From Cristatella mucedo (Eukaryota; Bryozoa; Phylactolaemata; Cristatellidae), in the NCBI GenBank assembly GCA_009760855.2, contig WPIO01000002.1, forward strand, positions 3,745,001-3,809,000: a stretch of DNA of 64,000 nt, read 5' to 3'. Within the stretch, counting starts at the first letter, position 1; the number at the start of each line of letters is the position of its first letter. Under the pieces are notes generated by a model. It was not told the DNA's origin and ran no database searches. It saw nothing but the letters and a program-made list of their open reading frames with translations. The translations under genes were made by a program, and so were the position numbers. This document shows positions 46,201 to 57,799 of this stretch, piece by piece.

Positions 46201-46332
46201 ATACTATTGAGTATCACAAGATTTTAGCTGATTCAGTTTCTGATATATTAATTACTGTCACAGACCAAAACTTGAACGTTTTAGACTTCGGCTCCCAACA
46301 AATATCAGTTGTTATAGAAATCGTTGAATTAT
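43264..46332 (+). pseudogene. Viral capsid-accessory-like gene A, interrupted by a hAT transposon
   Basis: Begins ATG at 43,264 (MFNMSGTTNHIKVRID), is cut at 43,311 by the hAT, and resumes in the same frame at 45,605. Contains GIYSADSDDVNIG, NKFELIIDTATLNLWIRM and, after a frameshift near 46,095, TVTDQNLNVLDFGSQQISV, ending TAA at 46,330. The same two motif types recur in gene B. In frame from 45,605 to about 46,094 there are TAA at 45647, 45665, 45674 and 45695 and TAG at 45686 and 45944, and no TGA. It resembles the small structural proteins encoded next to Polinton capsids; the exact role is an inference. Confidence 0.5.
43312..45600 (+). mobile_element. hAT transposon (ZBED/GTF2IRD2-like transposase), degenerate
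   Basis: 2,289 bases with terminal inverted repeats CAGACATGGGCAAAC at the left and GTTTGCCCAACCCTG at the right. Target duplication GTATAGAT on the left against GTAAGAT on the right (one base lost). Transposase pieces: a BED-type start SSECRVFNKEW (43,590), FSEGEFLKEFMVETAGLLCP, then LALDES and NVTTDGSPN with the catalytic aspartates and LHCIINHE (44,017-44,577), and the dimerisation end LFGSTYAREQTF...KARHRSKLTD (to 45,264). At least four frameshifts, so inactive. Confidence 0.9.
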
Positions 46333-46342
46333 AAAATAAAAA

Positions 46343-47234
46343 ATGTCTATGGGATTAACAGGAACGACTAGTTCTGAAACATAGACATTAGTTCCACCTG
46401 TTCTTATTGAATCACACTCCGGGTATAATAAAATCGGTTTACGAAGAGTAGAACTTGCTCACACCAATAGAGTTACTTCTAATGTTGCTGAGGGAGTTAA
46501 TGATCGCCTTTGGTATAAAAAATTCTTACTGTATCAATGTCACAATATATTACAATTAAAGCGGGATATTACGACAGTAGTACAATTGTAAACGCTTTTA
46601 ACGAAGCACTGAAAGTTTCATGCGATTTTAACAATGCTTCTAATGGAAATAATAGCGGAATTAAATTTAGTGTTTATACGGATGATAAAATAATAATGCA
46701 AGTAACGCCTGATTATGCTGCTCTGCTTGGAAGTAATGGGTCTGGAGTTTACAATTCAAGCGGTGATACTTTAGGCTTTAATTACAATCAACAGGAATCT
46801 TTTGATCCTGCAATGGTCGGTAGGACACCTTAAGAAGCTATAAAAAGTTATGTTTTTCGCAGGCATTTATAAAGCTTGGAATACAATGTTGTTTCCCTGT
46901 AATTCGTTTGTAGAATGGATTAGTGTTAACGTGACTTGGTGAATTATAATATGAATTTCGAACATTTAAAACGGGATTTTTAGAAAAAATTTCATCATTG
47001 TATATTATAGATATTGACGACATTACTCCAGGTGAGAAAAAAGCTCTCCATCTTTCTAATACAATATTCTTGCTAACGCGTGGAGATATAGAAGGAATAA
47101 ACAGTTTTAGAATCAGTCTGACAGACCAAAATGGAAACGTAGTTAATATTGTTTCTGATGTTATGATCACTTTAGAAATTTCAAACGAGTATAGAAAATG
47201 GGGAGTTATGCCAGAATCAGCCATGGAAAAATAA
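46343..47234 (+). pseudogene. Viral capsid-accessory-like gene B
   Basis: ATG at 46,343 follows the end of gene A by ten bases. MSMGLTGTTSSET, in-frame TAG at 46,382, then PPVLIESHSGYNKIGLRRVE. A second piece (46,537 on) has ITIKAGYYDSSTIVNAFNEA and SVYTDDKIIMQVTPDYAALL; a third (46,998 on) has SLTDQNGNVVNIVSDVMITL. These parallel GIYSADSDD...IADTINN and TVTDQNLNVLDF of gene A, so the two genes are probably duplicates. Frames shift near 46,510 and 46,990. Confidence 0.5.
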
Positions 47235-47875
47235 CTGGAGGAAAATTTCGTGGTTCTGGGGTTCTTAATAAAGATATTGATGGAATAATTAAAGCCGTGC
47301 CTCTTTTGACAGAATTAGTGGGTCCTAGTAAGGTTATTGCAAATAAAAAGATTTGAGATGCATCAAGCAAGAAAAATTATTGAACTACAAATAAAGAAAG
47401 AACAAGCTGACCAAGATTATGCACGTAAACAAAGGAATTTAGATAATAAACTTGAAGAAGGAAGACGAAAAAAGAGCAATACTATGAACTAGAGGGACGT
47501 AAGAAAGAAGAAAAGTATAATCGTAAGATACAAGAAATTGATCTTGAAATCGAACGAGCTATAATGGAAAAAGTTATTCCAATAAATACAAATAAATCAG
47601 AAGTTATAGAATAAAAAATCGAAACAGAAGATTACTCAGAGAAGTTTAAAGAAAATGACAAAAAAGCATACAAAGAAATAGAGCGTGCTATTAAAGAAAA
47701 ATCTGTTTTACCAGAACGAACTTGACCTGATGGTTACGGCAGATATAAGAAACTAATTGAAGCCGGATTATATTTCTAGAGTAAGAAAGGCATTTTTAAT
47801 TTTTTATATAGGGAAGAAATGGCTAGTGATCCTATTGATACTATCATTGAGTTAATTGATGAAGATTTTACTAGA
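47235..47875 (+). pseudogene. Viral gene with glycine-rich start and long charged coiled-coil
   Basis: KITGGKFRGSGVLNKDIDG followed by IKAVPLLTELVGPSKVIANK, then (one-base shift near 47,350) a highly charged helix QARKIIELQIKKEQADQDYA to KSVLPERT and PDGYGRYKKLIEAGLYF. In-frame TAA (about 47,611), TGA (47,723) and TAG near 47,777 and 47,876. Not recognised; likely virion-associated because it sits between two structural-type genes. Confidence 0.4.
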
Positions 47876-48600
47876 TAGCCTATTTTATCAGCATCATGAG
47901 TTCTACCAAACGAGTAGAAATGAGCTCAATGCTATTTCAAATAAGCTTGTCACCTTTACTGTACCAGGCAAACAAAATGTATGCTCTATGTATTGTCTAA
48001 TTCTTATCTGCTACGTGAAGGAAAATCGAAGTTCAGACAGCTGAAAATTGAGCATATGCGGCGCTTAGTAGAAATCTAGCAGCAGGTCTTGTAAATTATG
48101 CGGGTGCTTGGATGTTTAGTTAAATGAAAGTTGGGCTTGGAGCAGAAGAAGTCGAAAGCATTTCATTACCGCAAGGACTTGAAACAGTTTTAACTTTTAT
48201 GGGCCCCTTAACTTATCAAATAGACAGACACATACAATAGAATAGTACAATAGAACCGGAGGTTCTGCTACTGGGTGGAAGAAAGATGAAGCAAAATTAT
48301 TTGATGATATGTATACAGGAATTACAGATTATACTAGTCCTAGCGCATCTGGAGCAACTGCTTCTAGTAACGAGTTTGCAGACCAAAGAGGACTTAGCAA
48401 TTCTTTAGCTGATACCGTTGGATTGTTTAGTATCTCAGTTCCACTTTCAAGATTATCAGGGTCCTGTGCAGACATGAATACAATTCGTCTACTCTTGAAA
48501 TGACACGAGTCGGCGGATTTGACTATGATGCTATAGTGACTGAAGCAATTGGGGTAGGGGGTAGTTGGAAATTCTAGCAACACGATGCCAACGAGGGGGA
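47876..48600 (+). pseudogene. Tentative major-capsid-like gene, degenerate
   Basis: Pieces include EFYQTSRNELNAISNKLVTF followed by TVPGKQNVCSMY, then AGAWMFS, an in-frame TAA at 48,121, MKVGLGAEEVES and LETVLTFMGPLTYQIDR, and from 48,250 a frame with GLFSISVPLSRLSGSCADMN. A beta-strand-rich start with a V/IPG turn followed by an MFS...V stretch resembles double-jelly-roll capsid proteins of Polintons. The call is by pattern and context only. Frameshifts throughout; no clear end after 48,600. Confidence 0.4.
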
Positions 48601-48699
48601 CATGTTTAGGAGAAGCTGGTAATTTTGCAATAAATATTTGTGACTGTGCATGGAAAGCATTTACGATTATCGGTGATCGAGGTTGTCTATTGCTGAATC

Positions 48700-49740
48700 A
48701 TCAGAGACTTTAGGGGTGGCTCAGGTTGCAATTGTTTGACTGCACGAGACAAATTTGAACTTGTCATAATGATTTAGGCAGCCACATCAGATCATTGTAG
48801 TCCGTGTACCCTGTATATAGCATCATCTTGAACGTGCTAGTTGGGCATAGAAGTAAAACTGAATGGTTCAAGCTCATCCCACCAATCTAGCATATGCATC
48901 TGGCTGATCTGTGCACCTGGTTAATCCAATAGTCTTGGCACATTGCTGATCTCAGGTGGCGACTACCAGCTGGACATTTACGTCCGACTTTCTATGGTAA
49001 GATAGGGTGGCTATTTCAGCTAGAGATCTCAACACAGGCAGAGTTAAGTGCCAGTGAGATATGTCCTTAGCCCGGCGCGTTATGGAAATTTCAAATTTTC
49101 TCTCATACTCCTTGGTGCGAAAACTACTTGCTGGTATGAGAGAATTGCATGGTGAGTTAGGACGTGTCTTCATTTTGCTTACTAAGGACTCATGACATGG
49201 CTGTTTACTTACTCAATGGTCGGGGTGGCAGGCGAGTAAACACCAGCTTGCTAAATTAAGCGAAAGGAGAAACCACTTAATGAAACGATACAAGAAAAGG
49301 GGTATGCCCATGCAACATACTCACGCCAACCTCTCGCTCCTTACTAGCTCTACAATTTCGTTCTTGTATTAGGCTTGGTATTGGTGCCTTTTCAATCACG
49401 TGATCGGTCCCACAATATTCTACTGGTTGCAAAGCATTTCATTTATTTGTTCTGATCTTGGCGGGGTTAATCCCACAGCTAGATAACCTTTCTTCACAAT
49501 TCGCAGCTCGATGCCAAAATCTTGTCAAACAACCTTGAATAGTTGAAGTACAGCCAAGCCAATTTTAAGCCCATTGGCATGAACAAAGTTGAATACTGTC
49601 CGGACATGCATGAAAACTTTCTGTGTGTTTTTAACAAAGGTGGAAACCCTTATTAAGTCAGAAAGCCTCAAAATATCCAGTGTGCTATAGTGCATTGACC
49701 CTATAGGCCAGGGGCTCGGTATCCTACGAATCACTCCACC
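48700..49740. other. No recognised gene
   Basis: Composition returns to host-like values. The minus strand at 48,952-49,173 has a 73-codon open frame with no family I know. Confidence 0.35.
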
Positions 49741-49764
49741 ATCATGTGCTGCACTCGTTCCCTC

Positions 49765-49838
49765 TTTCTCTCTCTCTCTCTCTCTCTGTCTCTCCCTCTC
49801 TCTCTCTCTCTTTCTCTCTTTCTCTCTCTCTTTCTTTC

Positions 49839-49875
<37 letters not shown>

Positions 49876-49880
49876 GTGCG
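49765..49880. repeat. (CT)n / (CTGT)n low-complexity tract
   Basis: CT-rich run with TTTC and CTGT blocks. The open frames over it on both strands are repeat products. Confidence 0.95.
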
Positions 49881-50264
49881 TCGTGCTCTCTCTATCGGGA
49901 GGCCAAATACTGCTTGCCCAATTCAGGATGCAGAGCGTTCTGAGCTCGCTCATGATTTTCGTGTTGGCTAATCATCCATGTTTTTAATGCCACCTAAGCC
50001 AGTTCATCGTGCATATACGGGTAAACTTCTTAATGAGTGCTTGTACAATAGCCAACCTCCACGAGCCGCTGTGGCCTTACTGTTGTCAGTTTTGGGCAGT
50101 GCAGAGCGTAATACAGGCTTGTCATTGGCTTCAGCTCCTATTTGCTCCCAAATCTTGCAAAGCACTCCCGACTGACGCCACGTCATTCTCTAACTTCATG
50201 GCATTTCAAAAGAAGCTAGAAATACCCCAGTTTCTCACAGTATTTTTGGTCAGCATGAGTGGTC

Positions 50265-50432
50265 CTTTGTGTGCTTTTTGTGCTTTGTTTTTATGCTTTT
50301 TTATCAGTACTAAAATAGTGCATGTTATCCCTAACCAATTGACATGCTTCCTTTGTAGCATGTGTAAGGAGCTTAGAAAGAGACCAAAATTCCTAAGGAT
50401 GCAGTGCAAGCGTCGTGTTATTATTATTGAGG
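50265..50432 (+). mobile_element. Worn L2-like 3' UTR and tail
   Basis: CATGTTATCCCTAACCAATTGACATGC, GTAGCATGTGTAAGGAGCTTAGAAAGAGA and a final TTATTATTATT mark an old copy. Confidence 0.55.
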
Positions 50433-50782
50433 CCATTGAATCGCTTAAACGGTTCGTCTAGGATAAGGGTGTTGTTGTGAGTGTCCTTTAAAAATGTTTA
50501 TGATAGCCTGGTGCAATTTTCTGCAGGATCCTTGATAAGGAGCATGGCGATTCAGTAGCAGTAGTCATTTCAAATATCTGCACAGAAAATGGTCTGCTAT
50601 TTCAGTGATTTACCTTTCACTGATGAATTAATAACCGACTCTTTGATATAATTAGAAGCAGTCGCAGCTCGTTTGCAAAAATTCTCAATTAGTCTCCTGC
50701 AGCTGATTCATTGGAAAAAACACTGCTGCAGTAAGCTTAGGACATATTGAAGATGTTTCCTCTTAGGCTAGAGAATCAGCAA

Positions 50783-50890
50783 CAACAATAGTAATAACAA
50801 TAATAAAAATAATAATACGATGTTTGTATAGCACCATAAGCAAAACAATATTTCTTTCTAGGCACCTTGCAACTGCTCTCCATCGTGCAA
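50783..50890 (-). mobile_element. Worn reversed L2-like tail
   Basis: AATAGTAATAACAATAATAAAAATAATAATACG, GTATAGCACCATAAGC and TTTCTTTCTAGGCACCTTGC. It abuts the left end of the ZMYM1-type hAT. Confidence 0.6.
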
Positions 50891-50926
50891 CCAACGACAT
50901 CCTATGCAACAACGATGAAGCTAATG

Positions 50927-53090
50927 CAGGGCCGGTGAGAGGTATTTTAGTTACCAAGGCAAGATAAAATATCTAGCACCCCCTTCTCACTCAAGCACTT
51001 CAACACCCACCCGCCTATAATAAAATAAAACACAATTTTCAAGGCTAACAAATGCCTACCATCAAGACTCACAAATAAACATAAGTAAAGTGTGTGTATG
51101 AGACAATACATAAACTGCTAAAAATTCGCGTTCTAATCTGGGCTTTCCTTACTTTTTTCTTGGCAAGGTCGCCGGCCAGCTCTTTAATGTCGAGAGAACG
51201 TGCTAAATAAGATTCAATAGAAATTGTTGCCAAGCCAACTAGTCATTCTCCACAAATTGGTGAACGAAGATGATGTTTTATTACTTTTAATTTTGAACAC
51301 ATTCTTTGTCAACTGGCCACTGAAATTGGCAAGGTTAACACATTTCTGTTTGCCACTTAAAGATTATAAACAATTTCCATCAATTTATGCTGCGATGGAA
51401 ATTTATAGACCTCGTGGGGATTCATAGCTTGGCGAAGCCTCATTCTTTCAATGGCTTGCAGCTCAGCACACAGTTCCTCTACATTTAAATCCTTGCTGTC
51501 TCCATTAGTAAGATACTCCTCCTGTGACTTGCACTCACTGAGGATATCCTCTGTGGGTATGTCTGAAATCTTGAAAATATCATGCAGAAACCCAAACTAT
51601 GTACTCTGCTGTTGAATCGGATAGAATCTGTCTATTTAAGGTTCTGCTACCGCATCTAGGATGGCATATCCAAGTTAGTGTTATAGCTCTCCTTAGGATC
51701 CCGTACAGCATCAACCTGTATATCATAAGCAAACAACCTTCTCTTTTCAATTTTCGACTTGCTTCAAAGTGGCTTCAATCTCCAAATCTTTAGCTATTTT
51801 AATTACATCCGCAAATATTGTATAGTAACTATTTTTACTTTGGAGAGTACTGATGTTTTTTTTGGTGTTTTCCAACTGTTTAACTTCCAGTCTCAAGTCA
51901 GTTGATGTCCGCTGTAGAACTTTTCTGGTGGCATTCGCCTCAAACAAAACTTTGTACCAGGCAAGAAGCAATACAACACATGGAAATTATTTTAACCCTT
52001 TCTGACTGTTCCTTCTTGTATCAATCAGAAAATCATAGAATTTATCAATTTTATATGCTAACAGTTTCAAAGTATCAATTCTACTTGCCAATCTTGTTTC
52101 ACTGAGTGCTTTCATCGCAAGATCACTGGCATCAGTGTTATTACTTTTGAGGATGCCAATGCAAAGAAGATGCTGGGAAACATTTGGATAGTTTTTGCAC
52201 AGAAGCAAATAATTCACAGGAAATCTCCAGGAGACTCTTTGCTGCATCATTTAAAACTAGAATCAGGGAGTGGGCACTACAAGGTTCATTGCAGGCACGT
52301 GAATTTATGTTTATCCTCTTCTGCACTCAATTTTCCTTGTCTTTCATGTTACTGCCATTGTCATACCCCATGTTATTATATTTCCAACATACAATTCAAT
52401 ATCTTGGAGCTTCTCTGACTGATTTTTATTTATTAATGCACCCACGGTCTCTTGTAACGGAATGAAACCAAGAAAATCCTCTCCGATTATCACTCCTATT
52501 TCACTTAGGTGAACACAACGACTGATCATGGTGAGCTGTTCACTCTGACTGACCTCTATGGTACCGTCAAGGATAGCTGTATAGTACTTTGCTGACTTGG
52601 CTGCTTCTGTAATCTTACGCTCTATTGTAGAAGCTAAGGTCGTAAAAATGCACTCTGAATGTTTTTGCCGAGATCATGTATTTAAGTTTCTTTGTCTGCA
52701 AACCTCCACAAGTGTTCCTTCATCAGAGGATCACAGAAGGCCAGAAATTTCACAAATTTTAAAAAGGTTTCTATTCCCAATTGGGAAGAACTTTTATTCT
52801 CATCCCTGGAGTGCTTAAATTCGAGTTCCAAGTACCTTTGTGAATGCAATGAGGTGCTCCAAGACCTGTTTCCAATTTTTCTCTTGTTGCATAATCTTCA
52901 GTTGAATTGTCTCATAAATCGTCCTGCCTTTGGCTAGCTGCACCTCTAATTCCCTCTAAGAACTTGAGCTTGAACAATTTCTAGGTGTGATGGACTTTTC
53001 TACTATAAGGACAAAATTGGAGATAGGTTTTTAAAATCTTTACAGCCACGGTTTTGCGTAGACGAGCCGCTAGCCTGGTTGATTAGCATC
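50927..53090 (-). mobile_element. hAT-type element with ZMYM1/DUF4371-like transposase, degenerate
   Basis: Left end CAGGGCCGGTGAGAGG looks like a hAT terminal repeat, preceded by a possible 8-base target AGCTAATG; the right end was not located with certainty. Minus-strand protein pieces in order: EAAKSAKYYTAILDG with VSQSEQLTMISRCVHLSEIG and EDFLGFIPLQETVGAL (about 52,610-52,430), NLVLNDAAKSLLE-type segment (about 52,250), LFASVQKLSKCFPASS (about 52,180), and RDPKESYNTNLDMP (about 51,680). These follow the order of DUF4371/RNase-H-like transposases. Many stops and frameshifts. Confidence 0.75.
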
Positions 53091-53154
53091 TTGCAACCAA
53101 AGCAGACCATTATGCTCTCTGATGTATTAAAAATCTATAATATAAATACAAATA

Positions 53155-53170
53155 TATATATATATATATG
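53155..53170. repeat. Short (TA)n run
   Basis: About 16 bases of TA just outside the ZMYM1-type element. Confidence 0.8.
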
Positions 53171-53439
53171 TAATTCATCAACCTCAGGCGGAGTATCTTC
53201 GTTTCATTTGTAAGCCTTCTTGTGTAATGAAGCTACGAATATTTTATGTTTAGTAAATCTTTTGGAAAGTCGCGTGCAAACATATGCTGTGGTTTCTTTT
53301 GGCATGGAAGTGCCGCAATGTTTCCAATATCAGTTGAGGGCCGGGTCTAAATCATGCTCAAATTTTCAAGACTTGAACTGTATATTGTTGACTATCACTT
53401 ATAATGAATTTCAATAATGTTATGAAGCTAAAAGTAGGC

Positions 53440-53625
53440 AAACTTGCCTGTCGAGATGATGTGGTCGTCTAATGAAAGGTCACTTCGGAACAAGGCGCCT
53501 AGATTTCGTGCAAAATAAATAGGATATAAGTTGGCAGAGTATATTGTGAGAGTTAATATTTATAATTTCTGAATCACACTTGGTATACCCATAACCAGTA
53601 AGCTATTTTTTATGTCATTAAAATT
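53440..53625 (-). mobile_element. L2-like ORF2 remnant
   Basis: GATGTGGTCGTCTAATGAAAGGTCACTTCGG...GCGCCTAGATTTCG and GGTATACCCATAACCAGTAAG parallel the minus-strand L2 at 22,150-22,310. The adjoining 53,650-54,200 may be an upstream part but I cannot align it. Confidence 0.5.
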
Positions 53626-53786
53626 AAGAAAGTTTGCTGCTACCGTGTGCGGATGTCATCAATACATCCAGCAAGGGAGTCGGAGAATTCGATGTGCTGG
53701 AGGGCTGGGAGGGATCAAAGCAAAGGTACAAAAGAGTGGAATCTGCATAGAAGTGAAAGCCTAAGTTGTGCTTGGCCATTACAGCG

Positions 53787-53789
53787 GCC

Positions 53790-53817
<28 letters not shown>
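53787..53817. repeat. (GA)n run
   Basis: About 30 bases of GA. Confidence 0.9.
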
Positions 53818-53820
<3 letters not shown>

Positions 53821-54829
53821 AAACCGAGAGAAGAACTGGACCAAGCGCAGAGCCCCAAAGTACCTAATTACACCAGTAGCACATCAGCTGAAGTTTTTCT
53901 GTTCACACCGACACTCTGAAGTCTCCCGTTGAGATAGAGCTTAAACCATTGCATTTCTGTACCAGTGATGCCCAGGCGAGATGAGTGGCGCTCGAGAAGG
54001 ACTTGGAGATCGATAGTACCAAAACCTGCCGAAAGATTGAAAACAAGTAGGCAGACTATTGCTAAGTCAACATTCAGAAAAATGTCATTAAAAACCCGAA
54101 GAAACGCTGACTGTGGAGTTATTAGCTCTATAACAAAGGCTTTTGAGCGTCAAATCACCTCTGAAGCTAGCCTAACTTGAGACTGACAGGCCCCACTACA
54201 GGTCATACCTTTGAGGACCACAGTAACTGGAGGCCTTTGACTCTAGCTTTCCGTTGCACCATTGAGGACTGCAGTACATAAAGGCCTTTGATACTTACTC
54301 GCCTTGGAAGCTAGGAATAGACTTCCTAGCACCGGGATGAGTTTTCGAAATGCCCTTGGGGATAGGAAGCCGAAAAAAGATTCCATTGTTGGTTTGAGAA
54401 CCCTAGATACATGAGTCCATGGGGGCCTGCAAGACAACTACTATTCCTTCAGCCACTTCTTGGTTGTTACGTACATCATTCGAGAGGTTCAAGTATTGTG
54501 ACCAAATCAAGGCACTGCCGGCTTCAGCTGTACCACTCAGTTCTTTCACTGCCTTTTACAGCCGTTTCCCCGAAGACAAACATGCCTTTGGAACTATATA
54601 AGCAATCTTCCAACAAAACGCCTATTACCGACATCCACTGCAAAAAACTTCATGCAAACAACATCTGTTCCTGCACTATTCGGGTAATTCTGTACTTGAA
54701 TATGATAATCATTCAAAAGCTTCCAAAAAGTTGAAAGTGGTTTAGTGTTAGTTATTAAAAACTTACCATAAGATAGCCATCTTTTAGTTTTGTAGGTTTC
54801 GCTGGGCATTCCCCTTAGCCCAGAGCCCT

Positions 54830-56780
54830 AGGCGATTGCCTAGTTCGCCTAGTAGAAGCCCGTGCCCAAGGTAATGTCACTATTCCGGCCGTGCTGGATC
54901 TATCAGCTGCATTTGATTCTATTGATCACGATACTATTCTGCAATGATTTAGAGCTACGATAGATCTGTCAAAAGAGGTACTGGCGTGCTCTAAGCCGTA
55001 CTTTTTCTATCATAATAATATTAATAATAATAACAATGCACTTGATAAAGCGCCCTCAGAGAACTCAATCTCTTCCTAGGCGCTTTATATTTGCTGCAAA
55101 GGGAAACGTGATTAAATCGTGAGTAATATCACGCTTGATAAACAATATGAAAAACGTGGTTAGGGGTGACATGCACACGGTAAGCATGAAAATGTGGTTA
55201 GTGGCAACATGCACAGTGTCAGCACACATAAGTACATAAAGGACGAATCACAGGAACCCACTAAATGCTGTCCTAAATAGGTGTAATTTTAAACTCTTTT
55301 TAAATGTGGTCAAGTCAGGGGATGTTCTGAGGTAAGTCAATAGGGCGTTCCAGGCTTTGGGATCATATGAACTAAATGCAGGGTCTCCAAAGGATTTGAG
55401 GTTTATACGAGGTAGTGGTAAACTGTTGGATTCCGAAAAGAGGCTGGTACGATGCTTGGCCTGGTTGGGGAAGTAGATCTGAGAGATAGGCTGGAGCTAA
55501 AGACTGAAGTGACCTGAAAGTGAGCGACAGCACTTTGAAGTCGATCCGTTGCTTGACTGTTAGCAAGTGCTATCGTGTTCAATCCGTGTGTTGAGGGCGT
55601 CTAGTCGCACCCAGCAGAGAAGTTACCTGCACAGTCTCGTAAGGGTACTTTCCCGATCCTTGGCTGTTCTATATTTAAACTAAACCTCCAGAAAGAGCGA
55701 TTTATTCCCAGCGAGATCTCCAATCGCTTCTATGCTGAAGGTAATCAGCAATATTAGTGGTTTAAAACGTCGGACTCTGCTGCAGCCTCTAATAAATTAA
55801 ATGCTTGCCTTGCAAACATAAGATCCCGGATGTTGGCAGATTTCCTTAAACTTAATGACCACAAAACTAAAGTCCTACTCAGAAGAAGCCCCAGGCATGT
55901 GGCTTGACTAGAAGACTTTGCTATTTTAATGTGATAATATTGTGCAACCATCAGTGTGCTAAGAATTTAGGTGGTGTCTTTGACAACTGCCTAAATTGTA
56001 AAAATTCATTGAGAAGACTGCCTCCACAGCTAGCCATCACTCCCTAGCCAAGATTAGAGACTTTCTGATACAAAGACTTGATGGAAATTAAACCAGCTTC
56101 CTGGTTATGTCTTTGGTCGATTATTGCTATTTCATTTTGGCCTGACTACCGTTAAAAGCCACTATGCAGCTGCAGATGTTGAAGAATTCTGCTGCTAGGC
56201 CAGTTAAAAAGATCTGTATGGTTTTACCACGTGTTTTGTCTCCTTTGTTGAAGGAGCTTCGATGGCTTCCGGTTGATCAAAAGATACAAAGTAAAGTTCT
56301 TTTGCTGACCTACAAGTCCCACCATGGCTTGGCTCCTTCATACCTAGCTGAGCTGTTGCACCAGTTTCGGCCTCCTCGTGCCCTCGGGTCCTCTATGGAT
56401 ATCAAGTTTGGTGTCCCATTCCTTAAATACTGTTGACGAAAGAAGTTCTGCAGGGCCTAGAAAGTGGAACTCACTTCCACTATTGTTATGCAAGAACATT
56501 ATCCTTACTGTTGCCGACTGTGACACTTTCTTTCCAGCCGTTCTTAGCTGCTACTTACAGTATAGGCTACTTATAACCTCATATGCCTTCCTGACTCAGC
56601 TATGCTTCTCGCGTTCTCTTTATTGCGTGAGATGAAGTGTGTGGGCTACCGAATGCGTACCGAAAGTTTCTGAGGCTTTAAGTGCACTTTATAAAACTCT
56701 CCTGAGTAGCACTCACTTAGTCTTGGTGGCTTTACGGACTTACAGATGGAGACACATTAATTACATGAAATATGCTGTCA
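54830..56780 (+). mobile_element. LINE-B (L2/CR1-like) element, split by an L2 insertion
   Basis: Reverse transcriptase piece PAVLDLSAAFDSIDHDTILQ at 54,890-54,950, then an inserted reversed L2 (55,010-55,575), then ORF2 continuation (SRMLADFLKLNDHKTKVLL, about 55,830) and C-terminus RWLPVDQKIQSKVLLLTYKS, HHGLAPSYLAELLHQ, RKWNSLPLLLCKN (56,164-56,530). The 3' UTR ends about 56,770 with the family's GGACTTACAGATGGAGACAC type end. It differs in sequence from the main L2 family. Broken by stops. Confidence 0.75.
55010..55575 (-). mobile_element. L2-like 3' part nested in LINE-B
   Basis: ATT-type repeat, reversed hairpin AAAGCGCCCTCAGAGAAC...CTAGGCGCTTTATATTTGC, complete 3' UTR, then ORF2 end (VKQRIDFKVLSLTFRSLQSL and SLAPAYLSDLLPQ on the minus strand). 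5'-truncated insertion. Confidence 0.85.
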
Positions 56781-56799
56781 AGGAAGCATGCCAATTATA

Positions 56800-57540
56800 T
56801 AGAGATATCAGGTAGTGCGGGCAGGCATATGCACATGAAAGACCTCACACATGGACCTAGACAATGCTGTAAGTAACAGGCAGATTTCTTGCATCTTTTT
56901 AAATGCCATTAAGTCAGGAGGTTTATTGGCGTCAGTTGGGAGTGAATTCCAGGCTTTGAGATCATATGAAATAAAGTAAAGCTCTCTAAAAGATTTGAAG
57001 TTGATTAGAGGAACAATTTAACGGCTTGAGCCGGGAGATCGAGTAGTATAATGCCTAGTCTGATTGGTAAGCATCTAGGATAGGTAAGCTGGAGCTAGTG
57101 AGTTAATAAAGCTCCTTGAAGTCCATCCACTACTTGATAAAGAGCCAGTTCAGCTCAATGAGATGCTGCATAACATAGCGATTGCAACTTTCTAGACAAT
57201 CTGTCTGTACTTCGATGCGCCTTGCACGAAGAACGCCTTGCACGAAGAACGCCAGCACAGAACCAACACCAACAGTTTATTCTACTACAGAGCAGAGGGA
57301 GCACGACTTCACTCGCCCCTCTCTCCCCACTGAATCCCCCTCCTCGCCCACGGCTGTGTTTTGGCCGACCCCGATGGTGAGTCCACAATCTGACTGTGGT
57401 TACCTGCCTGTCCAAACCACACCACAGGCGGACCACAGCTATGCACCACTGGTGATGCTCCTGACAGCTGTTTAAGGAAGGAAAGGTACCGGCCTGCATA
57501 TACTCAGGCAACACTGTCTACTTCGGCAACTCAACAATGC
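56800..57540. other. Mixed LINE remnants and an unassigned open frame
   Basis: 56,860-57,140 on the minus strand resembles worn L2 3' UTR/ORF2. 57,182-57,475 has a 97-codon plus-strand frame rich in Ser, Thr and Pro with a direct repeat (CTTGCACGAAGAACGCC twice at 57,222-57,255). Nothing more is recognisable. Confidence 0.35.
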
Positions 57541-57740
57541 CAAAAGGACTAAATAATTGCAAAGAAAGAAAGTTGTATACTGCCTACCCAAAGCCTAAGC
57601 GGCTTTGATTGAGCATTCACTGACCAACAGATTTCATCTCACGCAACAAATAAGAACTGCGAAACATAGCTGAGTCAGGAGGGCAGTCGATGGAATGAAT
57701 AAAATTGAAGCCACTTTTGAGGACTGCTCGTTGACTCGAT
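57540..57740 (-). mobile_element. LINE-B 3' UTR fragment
   Basis: CTAAGCGGCTTTGATTGAGC...GACCAACAGATTTCATCTCAC and onward match 33,500-33,620 on the same strand. Confidence 0.55.
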
Positions 57741-57799
57741 CCCTAAGGCGCTCGTGAAGCCCCTGGATACAGATTACGGTCTCTTAGAGAACTAGGTAA

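Noticed and set aside
37949-48600. Active, intact virus or mobile Polinton
   Set aside because: Frameshifts, missing polymerase C motif, no integrase found and later L2, SINE and hAT insertions show an old, broken copy.
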